This document shows positions 57,804 to 64,000 of a stretch of DNA of 64,000 bases, piece after piece. A program made the position numbers and the translations under genes. How positions within the stretch are numbered: the first letter of the stretch is position 1; each line of letters starts with the position of its first letter. The stretch is from contig JABJKS010000085.1 of the NCBI GenBank assembly GCA_018660265.1, positions 1-64,000 on the forward strand, read 5' to 3'. The stretch is from Rhodospirillaceae bacterium. GTDB lineage: Bacteria; Pseudomonadota; Alphaproteobacteria; GCA-2731375. The notes below the pieces were generated by a model, which was not told the origin of the DNA, searched no databases, and saw nothing but the letters and a program-made list of their open reading frames with translations.

Positions 57804-58982
57804 CTAGACGACGGCAGCTTCGTATATTGGCCGGTTTTCTGCAATACGCTCATAACCGAAGGCCGATAAATCCAGGCTGCGCGAAGTGCCATGGATCAAC
57901 CATTCGGCAACCGCACGGCCTGCAGCTGGTGATTGCTGAATACCATGTCCGGAAAATCCATTACAGAACAAGATGCGATCAATTTCCGGATGCGGCCCCA
58001 AAATAGCGTTTTGATCGAATGTGTTGTAGTCGTACATACCGGCCCAGGCCCGCGACAACTTAATTGCCTCGAAGGCCGGAATGCGGTTGGCGAGCGTGGG
58101 CCATATCACATTCTCGAACAGATCATATTCCAATTCGAAATCGGTGCCCGGACCATCCTCGGCCTCGGGCGGGGACACCAGGCCCATGTGCTGTTGTCCT
58201 TCCGGCCGGGTACCGACGCCCGTGGGATCAATGGTCAGGGGCATACTGCTTAGATCTTCCCGACAGTCAAAGACATAGGTCATGCGTTTGCGCGCCTCTA
58301 CCGGCAGTTGGATATCCGCCGTCGCGGCCAGTGCACCGGCCCGCCAACCGGCTGCGTTGACGACCCAGCCTGCAGCAATTGTCTCGCCGTCCGTCAAGCT
58401 GACGCCAACCACGGCCTTACCCTGACGTTCCAGGGCGGCAACCTCTGCAATCCGGAATTCAACACCCAAAGATCGTGCCTTGGACCGGAACCCTTGCAAC
58501 AAAGCATAAGGATCCAACCAACCCTCATTTTCATAGCCAAAGGAACCCGCCGCGATGCCGTCCAGGTTCAACCAGGGAAAACGGCTTGCCAGTTGGCCAG
58601 GGTCCAGCATCTCAACCGTCGCACCCTCTGATTTCTGGATCGCATGCACGTCCCGTAAAGAGGCCTCACCCCGGGCTGAGGCCAGGAATAAATAGCCTTG
58701 TTCGCGAAGGGACAAGGCCGGGCCTTCGCCTGCAACTGCCAGGGTCTCGTGCGCGGACTTCAAAAAGGGGATATTGAAAGCCGCCATACGGATATTTTCC
58801 GGCGTGGAAAATTGCTGCCGAATACCGCCCCACGACAACGTGGTCGAGGCGAATTCATATGTGGGATCACGTTCCAGAACCAGAATGCGCCCGACAAAGC
58901 CAGGGTCTGCGGCCAGGAAATAAGCGACGGCACAACCCATAACACCGCCGCCTGCAATGACAACTTCATAATTATTCGACAT
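57804..58982 (-). CDS. FAD-dependent oxidoreductase, DAO/sarcosine oxidase-like
   Basis: 392 aa from the ATG at 58982 (MSNNYEVVIAGGGVMG). A longer frame to 59222 passes through the 59023 element and is not credible. The dinucleotide-binding motif is GGGVMGCAVAYFL, with STTLSWGGIRQQFS and the C-terminal FCNGFSGHGIQQSPAAGRAVAEWL typical of sarcosine/glycine oxidase-like DAO proteins. It oxidises a secondary or tertiary amine or an amino acid. It is the first gene of the operon leading into LLM, hydantoinase A/B and peroxiredoxin, with an element of 258 bp upstream in place of a normal divergent promoter. Confidence 0.87.
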   Translation of the reverse strand: MSNNYEVVIAGGGVMGCAVAYFLAADPGFVGRILVLERDPTYEFASTTLSWGGIRQQFSTPENIRMAAFNIPFLKSAHETLAVAGEGPALSLREQGYLFLASARGEASLRDVHAIQKSEGATVEMLDPGQLASRFPWLNLDGIAAGSFGYENEGWLDPYALLQGFRSKARSLGVEFRIAEVAALERQGKAVVGVSLTDGETIAAGWVVNAAGWRAGALAATADIQLPVEARKRMTYVFDCREDLSSMPLTIDPTGVGTRPEGQQHMGLVSPPEAEDGPGTDFELEYDLFENVIWPTLANRIPAFEAIKLSRAWAGMYDYNTFDQNAILGPHPEIDRILFCNGFSGHGIQQSPAAGRAVAEWLIHGTSRSLDLSAFGYERIAENRPIYEAAVV

Positions 58983-59022
58983 GCCCGCACCATAGCGCGA
59001 TGGCCACGACCGTGTCATGTTA

Positions 59023-59280
59023 TACCAAGTTGCGGTGATAAGGACCCATATAGACGCTTTACGAAGGTTTTCGGGTAGGAGCGTGTTGCGCCGTGGTACC
59101 AGTACCACAAGTAGCGCGCGACACCGCCGAAAGCCTTCGTAAAGCGCCGAAGTCGGTCGTTTCAGGAGCTCCTCGGCGGCGTCGTGAAACCTTGAAGGTA
59201 CCGGTACCGTCGGCGGCTCCACTCCTACCCGAGGAGCCCTTGAAGCGATCTATATGGGTCTTTATCACCGCAACTTGGTA
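59023..59280. mobile_element. 258-bp nested-palindrome element (MITE-like) I
   Basis: Bordered by TA at 59023-59024 and 59279-59280. Ends read TACCAAGTTGCGGTGATAA on both strands, and 32 of the first 33 positions match. Arm 1 pairs 59055-59074 with 59127-59146 (19 of 20) and holds an inner GTGGTAC/GTACCAC stem. CGGGTAGG (59072-59079) and CCTACCCG (59224-59231) lie about 49 bases from the two ends and are complementary. It fills the divergent intergenic region (58983-59318), so it separates the two promoters. No ORF is inside. Confidence 0.82.
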
Positions 59281-59318
59281 TTATAGGTAACAAACGAAAA
59301 AATAGTCGGAGATATGTT

Positions 59319-60248
59319 ATGAGTGCGCTACGTGAAGTTGCCACCGGCCTGCAGTTCCCGGAAGGCCCCATCGCCATGCCCAACGGCGACGTTATCCTGG
59401 TTGAGATCGCCCGGGGGACGTTAAGCCGGGTCAAGCCGGACGGCACAATCGAAGTCGTCGCGGAAACCGGCGGCGGTCCCAATGGCGCGGCCATAGGCCC
59501 GGACGGTGCCTGCTATGTCTGCAACAACGGTGGCTTTCGTTGGCACATCAAGGGCGACAAGCATTTCCCCGGCTATCAGGACGAAAATTATTCCGGTGGG
59601 CGAATAGAACGCGTCGATATTGAAACCGGCAAGGTCGACGTGCTGTATACGGAGTGCGACGGCAATCCCCTGCGTGGACCCAACGACATCGTCTTCGACA
59701 AGTCGGGCGGTTTTTGGTTCACGGATCACGGCAAAATCCGCCACCGGGACGAAGATCGCACCGGGGTTTACTATGCCAAGGCGGATGGATCATTCATCAC
59801 GGAAGCCATCTTCCCCATCAATGGCCCGAACGGCATCGGCCTGTCGGCGGATGAAAAGACCCTTTACGTTGCAGAAACCCACGCTGGCCGTTGCTGGGCC
59901 TATGATATCGAAGCTGAGGGCAAGATCGCACGCGGCAGAGGTGCCGCGCCGTGGGAGCCGGGCCGTCTGTTGCTGGGTGTATCGGACTATCGTTTCTTCG
60001 ATAGTCTGGCATTGGATAGTGCCGGCAACATCTGCATCGGCACCATCGTCCGCGGCGGCATCACGGTTGTTTCGCCCGAGGGGGGCGAGGTAGAGCACGT
60101 GCCCACGCCGATGGATATGTATGCCACAAACATCTGTTTTGGCGGTGAGGATTTGCGCACGGCGTACATCACGCTGTCATCAACCGGCAAACTGGTCGCC
60201 ATGGAATGGCCCCGCCCCGGACTGCCCCTGAATTTTCTGAACAAATAG
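59319..60248 (+). CDS. SMP-30/gluconolactonase family lactonase
   Basis: 309 aa six-bladed beta-propeller. Signature segments are LQFPEGPIAMPNGDVILVE, GGGPNGAAIGPDGACYVCNNGGF, GPNDIVFDKSGGFWFTDHG and NGPNGIGLSADEKTLYVAETH. The Asn in GPND and the Asp in DSLALDSAG are the expected calcium ligands. It hydrolyses sugar or related lactones. A GGAGA ribosome site lies close to the ATG, and the GGAGATATGTT leader is nearly identical to that of the dioxygenase at 62073. It begins 38 bases after the 59023 element and precedes a lactate-permease-like gene. Confidence 0.9.
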   Translation: MSALREVATGLQFPEGPIAMPNGDVILVEIARGTLSRVKPDGTIEVVAETGGGPNGAAIGPDGACYVCNNGGFRWHIKGDKHFPGYQDENYSGGRIERVDIETGKVDVLYTECDGNPLRGPNDIVFDKSGGFWFTDHGKIRHRDEDRTGVYYAKADGSFITEAIFPINGPNGIGLSADEKTLYVAETHAGRCWAYDIEAEGKIARGRGAAPWEPGRLLLGVSDYRFFDSLALDSAGNICIGTIVRGGITVVSPEGGEVEHVPTPMDMYATNICFGGEDLRTAYITLSSTGKLVAMEWPRPGLPLNFLNK

Positions 60249-60285
60249 CCGTCGCCACCACGTCAGAACCGGAAGCTAATTTGAC

Positions 60286-61746
60286 ATGATTGCTCTGTTC
60301 GCGCTGCTGCCCTGCGCCATGGTGATCGTTGCTGTCATGGGATTTCGGCAGAGCGGGGTTATCGCTGCTGCAATTGCCTGCCTGACCGCCTTGGCAATCT
60401 GGCTGTCGGCGATCTATTCCGCGCCGGCTTTGCTGCAATTAGGACAGACCGTTACCGACGCGCTGGTTATTGAGGCTTTGGTCGCCTCGGTTGTGCTGCC
60501 CGGTATTTTCTTCGTCGTCACGAGCAGTCGCATCGGTGCGCCGCAGGCAATCGCGACGGTTATGGGGGCCCTTGAACTCAGCCTGCCGCGCACGGCGATC
60601 CTGATCGCCACGGGCATCGGGGTCATGGTGGAATCACTGACCGGTTACGGCGTCTCCTTATTGGTGACCGTACCGCTTCTGCTTAACGTGGTGGACCGAC
60701 GCTGCGCCATCGGCCTGGCGCTTGTGGGGATGTGTCTGATGCCGTGGGGCGCACTATCCGTCGCGGCGCTGTTGGGGGCGGAACTGGCAGGACTACCCGT
60801 CGCAACATTGGCGGCGGAGATTGTCTGGACCTCCGGACCTGTTGCCGCATTTCTGCCCGCGCTCTGCCTACTGTTTGTTCCGAAGTGGACGGTCAGCGAT
60901 CTTGCCTACGGGGTTCTGATGGGCGTTGTCCTTTGGCTCGGGATCGGCCTGGGGAGCCATTGGATTGGGGTTGAAGTCGCGGGCGTCGCCGGCGGCATGG
61001 CTGTCATCGCGTTATCCGCGCTTGTGGCCCGGCGTAACGAGGGCCTTGGCGAAGCTCTTTCCGCACCTGCATTGCGGCCCTACCCCATGCTCATTGCCGC
61101 CGTGATCCTGCAAAAATGGGCGGTCTCCGAAATTGCCGTGCTGGGTTTCTCACCTGAACTTTCAACGGGGCGGGTCACCTTCGTCCTATTAAGCTCACCA
61201 GGGATTGCGCTTTTCGTCGTCGCATTACTGTTCTGGTTTGCCCAGCGCCAGAAAGTCCGTGAGACAAGCAACGGCGAGACAATTTCGTCAGAGGTCTTCC
61301 GGCGTGCCTGGCGCGCCTTGGCCAGCATTCTGCTGTTCATGATTACAGCGCGCCTTTTGGTTACCTGCGGCGCAATTTCTGCATTGTCCGATCTGCTGGC
61401 CAATCTTGGTGCCTATACCGCCCTGGCAGCGGTGACGATCCTGGGTGCCACTGGTGGCTATGTGACGGGAACCGGTTTGGTTGGAAACGCCCTGTTCATG
61501 ACCGGTGCCGCAGCCACGGGTGCAAATTTCGACGCCACCGCCCTTTTTGCGGCCTTGCAGCATAGTGCTACCAGCCATACCGCAATGTCTGCCCTGCCCG
61601 TCGCCGCGATATTATTGGCCGCCTTGCCCAACCGGCAAAGCAGCGACGATCACCTGGTCATGAAAACTGCCCTGAGCCTGGCCGGATTTAGCGTCATCGT
61701 TCTTATCCTGGGGGGTTGGCTACAACTCTATATGGCCTCGAACTAG
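60286..61746 (+). CDS. L-lactate permease (LctP) family transporter
   Basis: 486 aa, about 12-13 hydrophobic segments. The central motif GIGVMVESLTGYGVSLLVTVPLLL is the LctP-family signature near the permeation path, and the late GATGGYVTGTGLVGNALFMTGAA is the second inverted-repeat counterpart. It should import a small 2-hydroxy acid (lactate, glycolate or similar) with protons. The gene follows the lactonase by 37 bases and shares its transcript. Its TAG stop is formed by the left border of the 61744 element. Confidence 0.83.
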   Translation: MIALFALLPCAMVIVAVMGFRQSGVIAAAIACLTALAIWLSAIYSAPALLQLGQTVTDALVIEALVASVVLPGIFFVVTSSRIGAPQAIATVMGALELSLPRTAILIATGIGVMVESLTGYGVSLLVTVPLLLNVVDRRCAIGLALVGMCLMPWGALSVAALLGAELAGLPVATLAAEIVWTSGPVAAFLPALCLLFVPKWTVSDLAYGVLMGVVLWLGIGLGSHWIGVEVAGVAGGMAVIALSALVARRNEGLGEALSAPALRPYPMLIAAVILQKWAVSEIAVLGFSPELSTGRVTFVLLSSPGIALFVVALLFWFAQRQKVRETSNGETISSEVFRRAWRALASILLFMITARLLVTCGAISALSDLLANLGAYTALAAVTILGATGGYVTGTGLVGNALFMTGAAATGANFDATALFAALQHSATSHTAMSALPVAAILLAALPNRQSSDDHLVMKTALSLAGFSVIVLILGGWLQLYMASN

Positions 61747-62006
61747 AGCGCTTCCGAAATATTCTGACCCATTTGACCGCCCACCAAAGCCCCGTGGGTA
61801 GGCGCGGTTCGCCGGGCGATGCGGCACATCTTCCAAGAACCGTAACGCCGCCACGGAGCCTTGGTGAGCGGCCTTCGGTGGCGCCCCTAAGCCATTCGGA
61901 TGCGTTACGCCGCTTGCCCGATGAACCACATCGCGCTACGCGACGCGCCTACCCGAATGACTTATGGACGCCATCAAATGGATCACAATATTTCGGAAGC
62001 GCTCTA
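61744..62006. mobile_element. 263-bp nested-palindrome element (MITE-like) III
   Basis: Bordered by TA at 61744-61745 (inside the permease TAG stop) and 62005-62006. Ends read TAGAGCGCTTCCGAAATATT on both strands, matching at 33 of 37 positions. GGGTAGG (61796-61802) and CCTACCCG (61948-61955) sit about 52 and 51 bases from the ends and are complementary, as in the other two large elements. Further stems lie between. Together with 66 flanking bases it makes up the 326-base gap before the dioxygenase. No ORF of note. Confidence 0.82.
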
Positions 62007-62072
62007 GGATTTGTCGATTGCAGATGGCTGTCGCCGGGTGATAGCGTTAGGAAACCAATTGGGAGATATGTT

Positions 62073-63269
62073 GTGAGTGAAACTTCAATTTCGCAGGACC
62101 CCATAGACGACACAGCATCCAATAAGGGTCCGACGGCGGCCGAGCACGCAGCCGGGATGGCTGATTATCTGCGGGCGGGCGAACGCCTGGCCGATGAAAT
62201 CAACAGCCGCGGCCCGGTACGCTTTGATGCCAACGGCAACCTGCATCCGGATATTTTGGCGGCTTATTGGAAAAACGGCTTCTATGTGTTCGAAGGCGTC
62301 ATCGATCCGGGCGAAATTGCTGAACTGCGGGCTGATGCGGACAATATGCTGGCCCGCGCGCCGGTGAACCGGGAGGCGGATGTGGATGCCATGGGTCGAC
62401 CCGCGTTGGGCCGGGATTTCGCAGTGGAGCCTTACACGTTTGTTCGACCCCTTTCGGACCCGTGGGGCGGCACGTCCAAACTGGGTGGGCGGCACCCTAG
62501 TCAAATGACCCAGCCCCGCGCCGATGCGAATGCCCCCGAAGACGTCCCCTATCTGTTGCGTAGTATGTGCCAGACCATGCCATCGGGCCTGCGCCTGTAT
62601 GGCCACCCGCATTTGCTGGCCATTGCCGCAGGGGTCAACGGGGATGATTTCGTGCCCTTCAACGATGCCATATTCGTCAAACAACCAGGCCTGGGCGGGT
62701 CTGTTGCCTGGCATCAGGATGGGGTAACCCACTGGGACGCGGCGAACTGGGATGAAGGCATTCACGGTTTTAATTTTCAGGTTCAGCTCTATCAAACGAC
62801 GCCGGCCAACTGCCTTTGGGTCATCCCCGCCACTCACAAGGCGGGACGCGCCGACATCAAGGGTATGGTCGCGGCCAACGACGGCAGCGAAAGATTGCCG
62901 GGTGCCGTGCCTTTGATCTGCAAGGCTGGCGATGTCACCATGGTCAACCGGCAGATGGTCCATGGTTCCTTCGCCAATACGTCGCCAGACCTGCGCATCT
63001 CCATCACGTTTGGTTTTCACCGGCGCACATCAGTATTGGGTCAGACCGGGGCATTGAGTGTGGGAAAAGGCGATTACTATGATGCGCAACGGATATTTGA
63101 TCGATCCGCCGTCATCGCCGTCGCCATTGACGCCCGCCAGCAGACGCACCCGGACGAGGCGTCTTATCACTACCAACCTTTTGCGGGCCTGGAGGATGAC
63201 TTTCGTTTGAACGACGCCACCTTCGAGCGGGTTATCAAGGACTACAACGCAAAGGATCTGGCTATTTGA
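62073..63269 (+). CDS. phytanoyl-CoA dioxygenase family protein
   Basis: 398 aa from a GTG at 62073 with GGGAGA upstream. An open frame reaching back to 61716 crosses the 61744 element and is rejected. The Fe(II) ligand motif is WHQDGVTHWD, the distal His lies in NRQMVHGSFANTSPDLRISI, with an Arg for 2-oxoglutarate. Its sequence differs from the dioxygenase-like protein at 32770, so these are separate family branches. It is preceded by the permease and lactonase genes on the same strand. The substrate is unknown. Confidence 0.86.
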   Translation: MSETSISQDPIDDTASNKGPTAAEHAAGMADYLRAGERLADEINSRGPVRFDANGNLHPDILAAYWKNGFYVFEGVIDPGEIAELRADADNMLARAPVNREADVDAMGRPALGRDFAVEPYTFVRPLSDPWGGTSKLGGRHPSQMTQPRADANAPEDVPYLLRSMCQTMPSGLRLYGHPHLLAIAAGVNGDDFVPFNDAIFVKQPGLGGSVAWHQDGVTHWDAANWDEGIHGFNFQVQLYQTTPANCLWVIPATHKAGRADIKGMVAANDGSERLPGAVPLICKAGDVTMVNRQMVHGSFANTSPDLRISITFGFHRRTSVLGQTGALSVGKGDYYDAQRIFDRSAVIAVAIDARQQTHPDEASYHYQPFAGLEDDFRLNDATFERVIKDYNAKDLAI

Positions 63270-63279
63270 TATAGCTAAT

Positions 63280-63394
63280 TAGAGCAATTTTCAATTAGCA
63301 TGGATCGCCGCCGTCGCTTAATCGCCGAGACTTAAGTAATTGGTTCAATTGCTCGATTCTTAAGAGTCCGAGCGCATTCAGAATTAATGCGCTC
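63280..63394 (-). repeat. short bipartite hairpin element C
   Basis: Read on the - strand it has the layout of elements A and B: a hairpin GAGCGCATT/AATGCGCTC (63370-63394), the linker GACTCTTAAGAATC (63355-63368) and an arm from GAGCAATT to AATTGCTC (63347-63354 with 63282-63289). TA borders only the left end (63280-63281). It separates convergent genes, and its terminal hairpin supplies the last codons and stop of the AraC-family gene. Confidence 0.8.
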
Positions 63395-64000
63395 TGGCGG
63401 CGACCTTCGACGGCGACATCCCCATCACCTTGGCGAAGGCGGCGGAAAAGGCCGAAGCACTGCGATAGCCGTGCTGGGCTGCGACACGCGAAATAGGCTC
63501 CCCCCGCGACAACGCCTCCAATGCATTATGAAAACGGATGCGCTGGCGCCATAGATTGAAGCTCATACCCAGATCATGCTCAAACAACCGCGCCAGGGTA
63601 CGGGTGGATGCGCCTGCTACGGAAGACCAATCATCAAGGGTTCGGCGGTCAGAAGGATCAGCCAGCAGTTCCGCGCATAGCCGCTGCAATCTTGGGTCCT
63701 TTGGCAGTGGCACATTCAGGGATAATTCGTTGGCGCGGTCAATTTCCAGTTCGATCATTTGCGCGATCAGGCCGCCGCGACTGTCAGGTTCATAAACGAT
63801 GGGTTCTTCGTTCAAGGCCAGGATCAACTCCCGCAGCAGGCCGGATACGGCAACAACTGCCATGGTGCGCAGTTGCGGTGTACCAACGGGGGCATCGATA
63901 TACAAAGTGCGCATATCAACATCGCCATGCATATTGATAGAATGGTCGGTGCCGGCGGGAATATAGACGGCCCCATCGGGCGGTACGATCCACGCCTCCC
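63384..64000 (-). CDS. AraC family transcriptional regulator (5' end outside the window)
   Basis: Partial: the reading frame stays open to the right edge (the visible part begins EAWIVPPDGAVYIPAGTDHS), so the start lies beyond 64000. The N-terminal cupin-like sensing domain is followed by two helix-turn-helix units (WSSVAGASTRTLARLFEHDLGMSFNLW and GEPISRVAAQHGYRSASAFSAAFAKVMGMSPSKV). The PPDGAVYIPAG segment and MRTLYID are typical of this AraC subgroup. It converges on the dioxygenase at 62073 and may regulate a neighbouring unit outside the window. Confidence 0.88.
   Translation of the reverse strand, partial: EAWIVPPDGAVYIPAGTDHSINMHGDVDMRTLYIDAPVGTPQLRTMAVVAVSGLLRELILALNEEPIVYEPDSRGGLIAQMIELEIDRANELSLNVPLPKDPRLQRLCAELLADPSDRRTLDDWSSVAGASTRTLARLFEHDLGMSFNLWRQRIRFHNALEALSRGEPISRVAAQHGYRSASAFSAAFAKVMGMSPSKVAARAH

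Noticed and set aside
58983-59222. 80-residue N-terminal extension of the FAD oxidase
   Set aside because: The extension is the translated inside of the 59023 element; the family normally starts at MSNNYEVVIAGGG.
61716-62072. 119-residue N-terminal extension of the dioxygenase at 62073
   Set aside because: It reads through the 61744 element and overlaps the permease end; a GTG with a good ribosome site gives the normal start.

Overview
The window reads as a piece of an alphaproteobacterial chromosome, most like a Rhodospirillales-type marine or soil heterotroph. The evidence is the backbone block of a class 3 amidase, rne, PBP1A and prfB, the bactofilin/M23 pair, the large acidic insertion in RNase E, and the many flavin-dependent luciferase-like (LLM), phytanoyl-CoA dioxygenase-like and SDR enzymes. 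The family assignment is inference from gene content. Coding density is high, genes sit in short same-strand operons, and no rRNA, tRNA, CRISPR array, prophage or complete insertion sequence was found.

Layout. 0.2-8.2 kb: nudC, then a catabolic-looking + strand set (nitronate monooxygenase, nitroreductase, Gfo/Idh oxidoreductase, LLM enzyme) converging on a - strand set (LLM, epimerase, SDR). 8.3-10.5 kb: two 328-aa paralogous pseudo-receiver proteins with a small, well-initiated ORF between them. 10.7-23 kb: DUF455 ferritin-like protein, then cell-envelope and RNA housekeeping genes: M23 peptidase plus bactofilin, prfB with a programmed frameshift, PBP1A, pirin, amidase and RNase E. 23-30.6 kb: aminotransferase and a degenerate gamma-glutamyltransferase, BepA-like M48 protease, glpK, DsbA-like protein, Gfo/Idh. 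30.6-38 kb: tpiA with cobalt-type nitrile hydratase, a phytanoyl-CoA dioxygenase-like protein, PpiD, a methyltransferase and small secreted or zinc proteins. 38-45 kb: outer-membrane barrel protein, a MerR regulator with a palindromic operator, FadH, acyl-CoA dehydrogenase, NTF2-like protein and a cyclic-nucleotide-gated K+ channel. 45-52 kb: alaS, glutathione reductase and small enzymes. 52-64 kb: a - strand operon (FAD amine oxidase, LLM, hydantoinase A and B, peroxiredoxin), then a + strand set (SMP-30 lactonase, LctP-type permease, phytanoyl-CoA dioxygenase) and a partial AraC regulator.

The most unusual content lies between genes. Three elements of 258-268 bp (37616-37883, 59023-59280, 61744-62006) have TA at each border, long terminal inverted repeats, nested internal hairpins, and an inverted pair of CGGGTAGG-like and CCTACCCG motifs about 50 bp from each end, although their outer ends differ. 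Five shorter elements of about 100-125 bp (27009, 33606, 35760, 47883, 63280) share another plan: a hairpin, a small palindromic linker around TCTTAAGA, and a second hairpin, again usually bordered by TA. In four of the eight elements the left border forms the TAG stop codon of the preceding gene. I interpret them as non-autonomous, TA-targeting (IS630/Tc1-like) miniature elements that also end up at transcript 3' ends. No transposase is present in the window, so mobility is inferred.
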